Shown here piece by piece: positions 1-5,940 of a DNA stretch of 8,190 bases. The stretch is from NCBI GenBank assembly GCA_937949585.1, contig CALEDW010000101.1, forward strand, positions 1-8,190, written 5' to 3'. The notes under the pieces were generated by a model. It made no database searches. It was given only the letters and a program-made list of their open reading frames with translations, and was not told the origin of the DNA. Source of the DNA: an uncultured Acidimicrobiia bacterium. Lineage in GTDB: Bacteria > Actinomycetota > Acidimicrobiia > IMCC26256 > CALEDW01. Positions within the stretch are counted from its first letter, which is position 1; the number at the start of each line of letters is the position of its first letter. Position numbers and translations under genes: made by a program.

Positions 1-40
1 CCACCGCCGTCCGCCTCGGCGCCCGACGCCCGCCGCCGCC

Positions 41-754
41 GTGCGGCGGCTCGGCGTGGCCGGGGTCCACGACCGTATCGGCGCCACCGAGCTGCAGCAC
101 CTCGTGCGTCGCGCCGTCGCCGGCGACGCGGCGTTGCTCCACGGGCTCCCGCCGTTCGCAGGCGTGACCGAGGCCGAGGTGTACGGCGTCCTCGCCGAGC
201 GTTGGGGGTGCGCAGTCGACGGTTCCCGGGTGGTGATCGACGCCGGGGCCTCCCTGCGCGGCGCGGCCCGGGCCCGGGCCCGCGTCCTCGACGTCGCCGG
301 CCGGGGCGGGTCGATCGCCTTCGCCACCGCCGCCCCGGCGACCCTGCTCGGGTTCCACGTGCAGCTCGCGGCGCTGGCCCGCGCCGCGGGGGCGGTCGTG
401 ATGGGCAGCGACGCGCCCCGGGGCCTTCCCGTCCCGGGCCGCGGCGGTGCACGGGTCGTGTGGGTCGCCGGCGTGGCGGTGGCGACCGACGGGCGGACCC
501 TCGGCGGCGAGCTGGGCGGCGGGGCCGCCGAGGAGGTGCTCTTCCACCTCGGCCGGGCGGACCTCGTCGTCGCCGACGGTGCCTTCGCCGCCGGCGCGGT
601 GGGCGCCGGGATCGAGGTGGTGGCCCCGGCCGACCTCGACGCGCTCGTGCTGGGGCTCGCCGCGGCCCGGGGCCTGCCCGTCACGGTGGTCCCGGTGCGC
701 TCGGGCGCCTGCCCGGGGGCCTACGAGCGGCTGCTGGAGCTCGCCGCCGGCTGA
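41..754 (+). CDS. Divergent phosphatase-like protein, start uncertain
   Basis: The 237-aa product resembles, from memory, the actinobacterial family annotated simply as 'phosphatase' that often sits beside an excisionase-type HTH gene. No exact substrate is known to me. Shared landmarks in order are LVRRAVAGD (about 21-29), FATAAP (94-99) followed by a helix, the AGVAV strand (143-147), ADLVVAD (173-179), and a closing strand with an AYERL tail (227-231). Typical members are about 270-280 aa and carry FATGHP, HTHS and ADHG at these places. Here they read FATAAP, GELG and ADGA, so the usual histidines are gone. The GTG at 41 has no clear ribosome binding site; a GTG at 56 is possible, and the frame stays open to the window edge, so the true start may lie further left. 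The gene is followed by 188 nt and then the HTH gene. Family assignment is moderate and catalytic activity doubtful. Confidence 0.55.
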   Translation: MRRLGVAGVHDRIGATELQHLVRRAVAGDAALLHGLPPFAGVTEAEVYGVLAERWGCAVDGSRVVIDAGASLRGAARARARVLDVAGRGGSIAFATAAPATLLGFHVQLAALARAAGAVVMGSDAPRGLPVPGRGGARVVWVAGVAVATDGRTLGGELGGGAAEEVLFHLGRADLVVADGAFAAGAVGAGIEVVAPADLDALVLGLAAARGLPVTVVPVRSGACPGAYERLLELAAG

Positions 755-942
755 TGCGGCGTCGCCGCCGCCGACCCTCGTCGTTCACAAGGCCCACATC
801 CGTCTCAGGAGCAGGCAGGATCCGCTTTGTGCCACTCTGGCGTCGCGACCTACGCTGGGCCCCGGGCCCGCGGGCGGAGCCGGTCCGCCGACCGGAGGCG
901 TCGGCCCGGGTGCGCACGGCCCGGAGAGGGGCGCGAAGCGAC
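755..942 (+). other. Intergenic region upstream of the HTH gene
   Basis: This 188-nt stretch shows no supportable gene. Its middle (about 781-856) is less GC-rich than the flanking genes and contains the only promoter-like sequence seen, described separately. The end nearest the HTH gene carries the purine-rich GGAGAGGGG (923-931), a possible but distant ribosome binding site. I see no stem followed by a T tract that would mark an intrinsic terminator for the phosphatase-like gene. Confidence 0.5.
827..856 (+). promoter_or_regulatory. Candidate promoter of the HTH/SAM hydrolase unit
   Basis: TTGTGC (827-832), 18 nt of spacer and TACGCT (851-856) resemble a housekeeping -35/-10 pair; the -10 keeps the TAnnnT core. 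Transcription would begin near 863, giving an 80-nt leader before the GTG at 943. The match is weak, but it is the least GC-rich stretch in the gap and is correctly placed for the operon. Confidence 0.35.
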
Positions 943-1137
943 GTGGGTGAGTCCGTAGCCAACACCCGGTTCCTCACGGTCCAGGAGGTCGCCGATCTCA
1001 TGCGGGTCTCCACCATGACCGTCTACCGGATGATCAGGTCCGGGGACCTCCCGGCCGTACGGGTGGGACGTTCCTTCCGGGTCCGCGACGACGACCTGGC
1101 CGCCTACCTCGGGTCGCGCTCCACCCGACGGGCCTGA
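943..1137 (+). CDS. Small MerR/excisionase-type helix-turn-helix DNA-binding protein
   Basis: The 64-aa product is nearly all one winged-helix domain of the excisionase/BldC type (HTH_17-like). It reads FLTVQEVADLMRVS (10-23), the recognition helix TVYRMIRSG (26-34), then LPAVRVGRSFRVR (36-48) as the wing and DDDLAAYL (49-56). This pattern is typical of small actinobacterial DNA-binding proteins; whether it is a regulator or a nucleoid-type factor cannot be told. The GTG at 943 is chosen because the domain begins nine residues later and the open frame further upstream (from 202) is only the shadow of the phosphatase-like gene. The SAM hydrolase gene starts 4 nt after its stop, so the two are probably co-transcribed. 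A short basic tail (RSTRRA) ends the protein. Confidence 0.88.
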   Translation: MGESVANTRFLTVQEVADLMRVSTMTVYRMIRSGDLPAVRVGRSFRVRDDDLAAYLGSRSTRRA

Positions 1138-1141
1138 GGCC

Positions 1142-1978
1142 GTGGCCCGCCGGCGGGGCGTCGTCTCGTTCCTCAGCGACTACGGGACCCGGGACGAGTT
1201 CGTCGGGGTCTGCAAGGCGGTGATGCACTCGATCGCCGATCCGCTCGTGATCATCGACGTCACCCACGAGGTCCCGCCCTACGACGTGCGCGCCGGCTCG
1301 CTCACCCTCATGCGCAGCGCGCAGTACCTGCCGTCGGGAGTCGTGCTCGCAATCGTCGATCCGGGGGTCGGTACCGACCGGCGGGCGGTGGCCGTCGAGG
1401 TGGAGGGCGGGGTGCTGGTCGGTCCCGACAACGGACTGCTCGCGCCGGCGGCGGCCATGTTGGGGGGTCCGAAGCGGGTCGTGGCGATCGAGAACCCGGA
1501 GTTCCGGCTGGGGGCCCCCGGTCCGACCTTCGCCGGCCGGGACGTGTTCGCGCCCGCCGCGGCGCGCCTCGCCGATGGTCTGGAGCTCGGCGCGCTCGGT
1601 CCCGAGGTGGACCCGGCCACCCTGGTGCCCGGCCTCGTCCCCCTGCCGCAGGAGGTGCCGGAGGGTGTGCGGGGCGAGGTGTGGTGGGTCGATCGCTACG
1701 GCAACTGCCAGCTCAACGTCGACCCGGCGGACCTCGAGCGCCTCGGTGCCGGCCGGGGCGGGACCGTGGAGGTGCGCACCGCGACCTGGACCGGCATGGC
1801 CCGATGGGTGCACACCTACGCCGAGGCGCGGCCCTCCGAGCTGGTCCTGGTGGTCGACTCCTACGGTCTGGTCTCCCTGGCCTTCGACCGCGCCTCGGCG
1901 GCCGAGGCGTTGCGGCTCAGTCCCGGATCCGAGGTGACGCTGGCGGTGGAGGCGCGGGCCGAGGAGGGACGGGGATGA
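1142..1978 (+). CDS. SAM hydroxide adenosyltransferase-like protein (DUF62), catalytic His apparently absent
   Basis: The 278-aa product matches the DUF62 family, related to fluorinase and chlorinase, whose members hydrolyse S-adenosylmethionine to adenosine and methionine. The N-terminal domain shows VSFLSDYGTRDEFVG (8-22), DVTHEVPPYDV (39-49), VDPGVGTDRR (72-81) and GPDNGLL (94-100). The C-terminal barrel shows VDRYGNCQLNV and DSYGLVSLAF. The family uses an Asp-Arg-His triad. Asp73 and Arg80 are present, but the His normally found in TFHGRD is Ala131 (TFAGRD, 129-134). It may therefore be slow, use another base, or only bind the nucleoside. The GTG start lies 4 nt after the HTH gene, with a weak GAGG before it. 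The stop overlaps the ATG of a membrane microprotein. The family is firm; the activity is not. Confidence 0.93.
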   Translation: MARRRGVVSFLSDYGTRDEFVGVCKAVMHSIADPLVIIDVTHEVPPYDVRAGSLTLMRSAQYLPSGVVLAIVDPGVGTDRRAVAVEVEGGVLVGPDNGLLAPAAAMLGGPKRVVAIENPEFRLGAPGPTFAGRDVFAPAAARLADGLELGALGPEVDPATLVPGLVPLPQEVPEGVRGEVWWVDRYGNCQLNVDPADLERLGAGRGGTVEVRTATWTGMARWVHTYAEARPSELVLVVDSYGLVSLAFDRASAAEALRLSPGSEVTLAVEARAEEGRG

Positions 1979-2058
1979 GGCCGGGAACCACGATCGCGAT
2001 CGTGGCGCTGCTCGCCGCGATCCTCATCGCCTACGCCGTACAGCTCAGCCTGCGGTGA
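1975..2058 (+). CDS. 27-aa single-pass membrane microprotein
   Basis: An ATG at 1975 overlaps the SAM hydrolase stop in an ATGA junction and opens a 27-codon frame ending in TGA. The peptide starts MRPGTT, has a hydrophobic stretch IAIVALLAAILIAYAVQL (7-24), and ends SLR, so it is one membrane-spanning helix with a positive charge at each end. A strong purine-rich ribosome binding site, GGAGGGACGGGG (1963-1974), precedes the ATG, and the overlap suggests translational coupling. I do not recognise the family. It may anchor or modulate the SAM hydrolase-like protein at the membrane, but that is inference from position. It could also be a chance frame, although the start signal, the overlap and the clean hydrophobic pattern together argue against that. 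Confidence 0.6.
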   Translation: MRPGTTIAIVALLAAILIAYAVQLSLR

Positions 2059-2144
2059 GCGTGGTGCCGGCGCGCTCGGGAGGCGAGGTGGCGGGGTCCC
2101 GGCGGCGGCGGTGGCGCCGAGGGGCGGGCTGGGAGGCAAGTGCT

Positions 2145-2186
2145 GTGAGCACCCCGGTGGCGGCGAGCCGCCCCGTCGATGCTCAC
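2145..2186 (+). ncRNA. Nested stem-loop in the FAD oxidoreductase leader
   Basis: GTGAGCA (2145-2151) pairs perfectly with TGCTCAC (2180-2186). Inside it, after a symmetric 7/7-nt internal loop, GGCGG (2159-2163) pairs with CCGCC (2168-2172) around a CGAG tetraloop. No T tract follows, so it is not an intrinsic terminator. A cis-acting RNA element is possible; in DNA this GC-rich, chance pairing remains a real alternative. Confidence 0.3.
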
Positions 2187-2285
2187 CGGCGCCGTCCCCC
2201 GCTCACCGGGACCCCGGTCACAGTCCATGCATCGACCGCGTGGGGCGCGACCTTGAGCAGGAATCCCACTTTGCGTGGCCGAAAC

Positions 2286-2321
2286 GGGGAGAAGAAGAGG
2301 AGGAAGAGGAGGAAGAGGAGA
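2286..2321 (+). repeat. Purine tract with three tandem 9-mers GAAGAGGAG
   Basis: All 36 bases are purines. Three exact copies of GAAGAGGAG occupy 2294-2320, ending 3 nt before the GTG start of the FAD oxidoreductase. Each copy contains AGGAG, so the tract offers several overlapping Shine-Dalgarno sequences at different spacings. Repeat-number change would alter spacing and might tune translation. Confidence 0.75.
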
Positions 2322-2323
2322 CG

Positions 2324-3646
2324 GTGACGGCGGGGTGGCACCAGCATCCGGCGGTGGTTCCGGTGGAGCTCGCCGCGGGTGACGTGGTGGTGGTGGGCGG
2401 CGGCCCGGCCGGCCTCGGCGCGGCGCTGGGCGCGGCCCGCGCCGGGGCGCGAGTGGTGTGCCTCGAACGCCATGGCTTCTGCGGCGGCAACCTCACCGCC
2501 GCCTCCATCGGCACGATCTGCGGCCTGTACCTGCCGACCGGGCGGGGGTTCGACCGGATCCACGGCGGTGTCGCCGACGAGCTCGCCGACGCGCTCGCCG
2601 ACGCGGGCGCCGGGCTCGGCCCGGTCCCGTTCAAGGAGACGGCCGTGTTCCTGTACGTGCCCTGGGTCGCCAAGCGGCTCGCCGACGCCTTGCTCACCAC
2701 GACGGAGGGGATCACGCTGCTGCTGCACAGCCTCGTTGCCGACGTGGTGGTGACCGGCGGTGTGCTCGAGGCCGTGGTCGTGGCCACCAAGCGCGGTCCG
2801 ATGGCCGTTCGGGGGCGGGTGTTCGTCGACTGCAGCGGCGACGGTGACGTCGCGGCGTTCTCCGGTGTCCCGACCGTGATCGGCGAGCCGGCCGACCGGC
2901 AGGCCGCCTCGATGCAATTCGTGATGCAGCACGTCGACGTGCCCGCCGCACTCGGGGCCTTGGGCCGCCTCGGCGACCTCATCGAGGCGCACGGCGGGCA
3001 CCTCAGCCGGGACGCCGGGGCGTTCCTGCCCACGGGCCGCCCCGGGGAGGTGATCGTGGCGATGACCCGGGTACGCCTGCCCGACGGCTCGCCTCCGGAT
3101 GTCACCGACCCCCGCCAGGCGACGGCCGGGGAGCTGGAGGGCCGGCGCCGGGCCGAGGAGGCGGCCGAGTTCCTCCGGGCGCACGTGCCGGGCTTCGCGG
3201 AGGCGTTCCTCGCCGACACGGCCGCGGCCCTCGGCGTGCGCGAGAGCCGCCGCATCGTCGGCCGTCACGTGCTCACCGGCGCCGAGGTCGACACCGGCGC
3301 CACCTTCCCCGATGCCGTGGCCCGCGGGGCCTGGCCCCGTGAGTACCACACCCGGGGCCGCGCCACCGACTACCACTTCCTGGCCCCGGGGGTCGCCTAC
3401 GACGTGCCGTACCGGTCCCTCGTCCCCCGCCGCGGTCCGCCGAACCTGCTGGTGGCCGGACGGTGCCTGTCCGCCGACGCCGACGCCCTCGCCTCGGTGC
3501 GTGTGGTCGCCCCCTGCCTGGCGCTCGGGCAGGCCGCCGGTGTCGCCGCGGCCCTCGCCGCCCGGGGCGACGGCGACGTCGCCGCCGTGGAGCCGGCGGC
3601 GATCCGGGACACGCTGCGGGCCCAGGGTGCGAGACTCCCGCCGTGA
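2324..3646 (+). CDS. FAD-dependent oxidoreductase (FAD_oxidored-type)
   Basis: The 440-aa product is a complete flavoprotein of the family typified by an N-terminal dinucleotide fold followed by a CGG motif. It shows DVVVVGGGPAG (20-30) for the ADP of FAD, a Glu closing the second strand (VVCLER), CGGNLTAASIGTICGLY from residue 53, FVDCSGDGDVA (167-177), GVRESRR (304-310), and the C-terminal NLLVAGRCLSADADA (374-388) leading into ALGQAAGVAAALA. The substrate is not predictable; relatives are annotated only as FAD-dependent oxidoreductases. There is no signal peptide, so it is probably cytoplasmic. GTG 2324 is chosen because the FAD motif starts 20 residues later and SD-like repeats precede it. 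Extending to 2111 would add a low-complexity segment with a run of ten Glu. Its stop overlaps the start of the acyl-CoA ligase by 4 nt, suggesting a two-gene operon. Confidence 0.92.
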   Translation: MTAGWHQHPAVVPVELAAGDVVVVGGGPAGLGAALGAARAGARVVCLERHGFCGGNLTAASIGTICGLYLPTGRGFDRIHGGVADELADALADAGAGLGPVPFKETAVFLYVPWVAKRLADALLTTTEGITLLLHSLVADVVVTGGVLEAVVVATKRGPMAVRGRVFVDCSGDGDVAAFSGVPTVIGEPADRQAASMQFVMQHVDVPAALGALGRLGDLIEAHGGHLSRDAGAFLPTGRPGEVIVAMTRVRLPDGSPPDVTDPRQATAGELEGRRRAEEAAEFLRAHVPGFAEAFLADTAAALGVRESRRIVGRHVLTGAEVDTGATFPDAVARGAWPREYHTRGRATDYHFLAPGVAYDVPYRSLVPRRGPPNLLVAGRCLSADADALASVRVVAPCLALGQAAGVAAALAARGDGDVAAVEPAAIRDTLRAQGARLPP

Positions 3647-5100
3647 ACCTCGTCTCGCTGTTGCTGCGCGCGGCCTCCGAGGCGCCCGGCGCCGTCGCCG
3701 TGGTGCAGGACGACCGGAGCGTCACCTTTGCCGAGCTGCAGGCCGCGGCCGCCGGGCGCGCCGCCGCCCTGGCCGAGGCCGGCGTACCACCGGGCGAGCG
3801 CGTGGCGGTGGCGCTCGGCAACAACCTGGACTTCGTGACGACCTACCTGGGGATCCTCTGGCGAGGAGCGGTCGCCGTCCCCCTCAACCCGGCGTCGCCC
3901 GCCCCCGAGCTGGCCCGGCGCCTGCAGGCGGTGCGTCCCCGCCTCGTCGTGGCCGCCGAAGGGGTGGCGGTCCCCGACGGCGAGTGGAGGACCCGTCCGC
4001 CGGAGGCGCTCGCCGGCGGCGACCCCTCGCAGGCCGGGCCCGAGGCGGAGCGTGACGACGCGGAGCCCGCGGTGCTCTTGTTCACCTCCGGGGTGGCCGG
4101 TGCGGCCCGCCCCGCGGTGCTCACCCACGGCTGCCTCGCCGCCAACCTCGACCAGGTGCTCGGCCACCCCGGCCTCGGCCTGTCACCCGGCGACACCGGG
4201 ATCGCGTTCCTGCCCTTCTTCCACGTGTTCGGCCTGAACGTCGCGCTTGGTGTCGGCCTCGCCGGGGGGTTCCGCACCGTGCTGCCCGCCCCGTTCACGT
4301 CCGCCGGCGCTGCCGACGCCGTCCGGTCCCACGCGGTCACGGTGCTCGCCGGGGTCCCCGCGATGTACGCGGCCTGGTGCGAGGACGCCGACGTGCCCGC
4401 CGACGCGTTCGCCACCGTGCGTCTGGCGATCTCCGGCGCGGCCGAGTTGCCCGAGGAGGTCGCCGAGCGCTTCGCGGCGCGCTTCGGGGTGGTGCTGCAC
4501 CAGGGCTACGGGCTCACCGAGGCGTCCCCGGTGGTGACCACCACCGCCGGGGGTGAACCCCGGCCGGGCTCGGTGGGCCGGCCCCTCCCGGGGGTCTCGC
4601 TGCGGATCGTCGACCGCGACGGCGTCCCGGCCGAGCCCGGTGACCCCGGGGAGGTCCTGGTGGCCGGGCCGAACGTGTTCGCCGGGTACTGGGAGGACCC
4701 CGAGGCGACGGCGCGGGCGTTGCGCGACGGGTGGTTGCACACCGGCGACATCGGGTTCTGCGACCCGGACGGCGAGCTGCACCTCGTCGACCGTGCCAAG
4801 GATCTGGTGATCGTCTCGGGGTTCAACGTGTACCCGGCCGAGGTGGAGGAGGTGCTGCTCGCCGATCCCGACGTGGCCGACGCTGCGGTCGTCGGCGTCC
4901 CCGACCCCCGTACCGGTGAGGCCGTCGCCGCGTTCGTGGTCCCCGCGCCCGGGCGCGAGCTCGACCCGGAGGCCCTGCGGGCGTTCGTGGCGCGCCGTCT
5001 CGCCCGCTACAAGGTCCCGGGGCCGGTGCGCGTGGTGGAGGCCCTGCCCCGCAACGAGGCGGGCAAGCTCATCCGTCGGGAGCTGCCGCCGCCGGATTGA
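3643..5100 (+). CDS. Acyl-CoA synthetase / AMP-dependent ligase-like protein with altered P-loop
   Basis: The 485-aa product belongs to the adenylate-forming ANL superfamily and most resembles fatty acyl-CoA ligases, which activate a carboxylate with ATP and transfer it to CoA. Visible motifs are FTSGVAGAARPAVLTH (from 147), FLPFFHVFGLN, GYGLTEASPV (Tyr289), GWLHTGDIG (His366-Asp369), DRAKDLVIVSGFNVYPAEVE at the hinge, and the C-terminal NEAGKLIRREL with the likely catalytic lysine Lys475. The first motif normally reads TSGTTGxPKGV. Here the PK is replaced by AR, so the ATP-phosphate loop is degenerate while the other signatures are intact. It may be slower or have altered ATP binding. The GTG start overlaps the flavoprotein stop by 4 nt. 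The 3' end overlaps the convergent membrane gene by 32 nt. The acyl substrate is unknown. Confidence 0.92.
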   Translation: MNLVSLLLRAASEAPGAVAVVQDDRSVTFAELQAAAAGRAAALAEAGVPPGERVAVALGNNLDFVTTYLGILWRGAVAVPLNPASPAPELARRLQAVRPRLVVAAEGVAVPDGEWRTRPPEALAGGDPSQAGPEAERDDAEPAVLLFTSGVAGAARPAVLTHGCLAANLDQVLGHPGLGLSPGDTGIAFLPFFHVFGLNVALGVGLAGGFRTVLPAPFTSAGAADAVRSHAVTVLAGVPAMYAAWCEDADVPADAFATVRLAISGAAELPEEVAERFAARFGVVLHQGYGLTEASPVVTTTAGGEPRPGSVGRPLPGVSLRIVDRDGVPAEPGDPGEVLVAGPNVFAGYWEDPEATARALRDGWLHTGDIGFCDPDGELHLVDRAKDLVIVSGFNVYPAEVEEVLLADPDVADAAVVGVPDPRTGEAVAAFVVPAPGRELDPEALRAFVARRLARYKVPGPVRVVEALPRNEAGKLIRRELPPPD

Positions 5101-5818
5101 GCGGCGGGGGCCGCCGGTCGCCCCGGTCCGCGGGGGCCGGGGGTGGAGGGCCGGCGGTGGCGATGAGGAACCCGGTGTAGATCACCGCGATCCCCAGCAG
5201 CAGGCTGAGCGCGAACGCTTCGTTCTCCCCGAGGCGGCCCTGCACCAGGCCGCCGCCGGCGAGGACGAAGGTCCCGGCGGCGACGCAGCCGTTGGCGGCG
5301 ACCCTCCGTCCTGCCCCGGGGCGTCCCCGGGACCGAGCGAACACCCAGGCCGACCAGAGCGCGCCGCCGAGGATCACCGCGGCGCCCCCGCTGCTCCCCA
5401 CCGCGGCCAACACCCGGGGCCCGGCGCCGAACACCTCCCGGCCCGACGGGATGTCGGTGCCGGTGGGCACGGTGTGCATCGGCGCGGCGAGCACCACCCC
5501 GGCGGCCAGGCCGGAGAAGAACACCAGGGCCCACTGCGCCCGGCGGCCCCGGCGGGGCCCGGCGAGGAGGTACACGGTCCCGAGCGCCAGCCAGGGCACG
5601 TTGAGGACGGCTCCGAGCAGGTAGAAGGCGCGGAACGTCGGACCGTCCCAGCCCGTGGTCACCCCCACCGAGAGCGCGGCGGAGGCCAGGGCGAACATCA
5701 CCAGGGCGACCGTCCAGGCCACCTCGTGCGGCTGCCGGCGCCGCAGCGCCCGCAGCCCGGTGGCCTGGGCGAACAGCGTCGCGATGGCGGTGGCGCCGAA
5801 CGCCGCGAGCACGACCAC
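5069..5818 (-). CDS. Predicted seven-helix membrane protein, family not recognised
   Basis: The 249-aa product has about seven hydrophobic segments, near 4-22, 33-54, 64-86, 94-113, 136-160, 173-192 and 200-222, then a disordered tail rich in Pro and Ala. No heme-ligand pattern, transporter signature or catalytic motif is obvious. The GTG at 5818 is the only start near the upstream in-frame TAG (5830-5828). It has no ribosome binding site, but a TAGCCT box ends 6 nt before it, which fits a leaderless transcript. It diverges from rex, and a Rex operator lies between them, so redox control of this gene is likely; that is inference. The 3' end overlaps the acyl-CoA ligase by 32 nt, tail to tail. 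Respiratory or redox-linked membrane functions would suit the setting, but nothing in the protein proves one. Confidence 0.8.
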   Translation of the reverse strand: MVVLAAFGATAIATLFAQATGLRALRRRQPHEVAWTVALVMFALASAALSVGVTTGWDGPTFRAFYLLGAVLNVPWLALGTVYLLAGPRRGRRAQWALVFFSGLAAGVVLAAPMHTVPTGTDIPSGREVFGAGPRVLAAVGSSGGAAVILGGALWSAWVFARSRGRPGAGRRVAANGCVAAGTFVLAGGGLVQGRLGENEAFALSLLLGIAVIYTGFLIATAGPPPPAPADRGDRRPPPLNPAAAAPDG

Positions 5819-5824
5819 ACCCGC

Positions 5825-5830
5825 AGGCTA
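5825..5830 (-). promoter_or_regulatory. -10 box of the membrane-protein gene
   Basis: Reading the minus strand, TAGCCT is followed by GCGGGT and then the GTG start, placing transcription initiation at or next to the start codon. This explains the missing ribosome binding site. The -35 region, about 17 nt upstream, would fall inside the Rex operator; no strong -35 hexamer is seen. Confidence 0.5.
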
Positions 5831-5843
5831 CGCCGGGCCCCCT

Positions 5844-5861
5844 TCGTGAACGCGTGCACAA
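5844..5861. promoter_or_regulatory. Rex operator
   Basis: TTCGTGAACGCGTGCACAA (5843-5861) contains an 18-bp site that matches the Rex consensus TTGTGAACGCGTTCACAA at 16 positions; the differences are C5845 and G5856. Rex binds such sites when NADH is low and leaves when NADH rises. The site covers the expected -35 regions of both the rex operon and the divergent membrane gene, consistent with autoregulation, which is known for the Streptomyces rex-hem operon, and with shared repression. Confidence 0.88.
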
Positions 5862-5867
5862 GCGGGC

Positions 5868-5873
5868 TAGCCT
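5868..5873 (+). promoter_or_regulatory. -10 box of the rex operon
   Basis: TAGCCT keeps the TAnnnT core and lies 6 nt right of the Rex operator, mirroring the TAGCCT on the other strand. Transcription would start near 5880, leaving a leader of about 93 nt before rex. The -35 position overlaps the operator. Confidence 0.5.
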
Positions 5874-5940
5874 GAGCGGTCCCGGCCCCGGGCGGACGGT
5901 GCCCGGGCCGCCGGCGACGGGGGACCGGACGAGGGCCCCG

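Larger units (their letters stand above)
2059..2323 (+). other. Non-coding gap/leader before the FAD oxidoreductase
   Basis: This 265-nt stretch is unusually long for this compact region. Frames crossing it are rich in Arg, Pro and Gly with no recognisable motif, so I read it as non-coding. It holds a nested hairpin (2145-2186), two direct repeats (GCTCACCGG at 2181 and 2201; ACCCCGGT at 2151 and 2211), a possible second hairpin ACCGG/CCGGT (2205-2218), and a purine tract next to the start codon. A convincing -35/-10 pair is not visible. It does not match the conserved cores of the SAM, SAH, cobalamin, TPP or ZTP riboswitches as I remember them. Confidence 0.5.

Noticed and set aside
202..942. 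Long N-terminal extension of the HTH protein
   Set aside because: It reads through the phosphatase-like gene in another frame as an Arg/Gly/Pro-rich sequence. The HTH domain needs only the part from GTG 943.
2111..2323. Extending the FAD oxidoreductase to an upstream start, adding 71 residues with ten Glu in a row
   Set aside because: The extension has no family similarity, and the Glu run is simply the purine tract that serves as a ribosome binding site.
2059..2323. SAM, SAH or cobalamin riboswitch, suggested by the nearby SAM hydrolase
   Set aside because: I could not find the conserved core sequences of these classes; only generic GC-rich pairing is present.
2055..2327. Small basic protein ending KKRRKRRKRRR, reminiscent of the tiny basic ribosomal protein sometimes found near actinobacterial HTH genes
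   Set aside because: The basic tail comes from the purine repeat read in another frame; the rest does not match that family and there is no good start.
2183..3376. Minus-strand frames of 345-397 codons opposite the FAD oxidoreductase
   Set aside because: No motif is visible, and the plus-strand gene has every expected flavoprotein signature.
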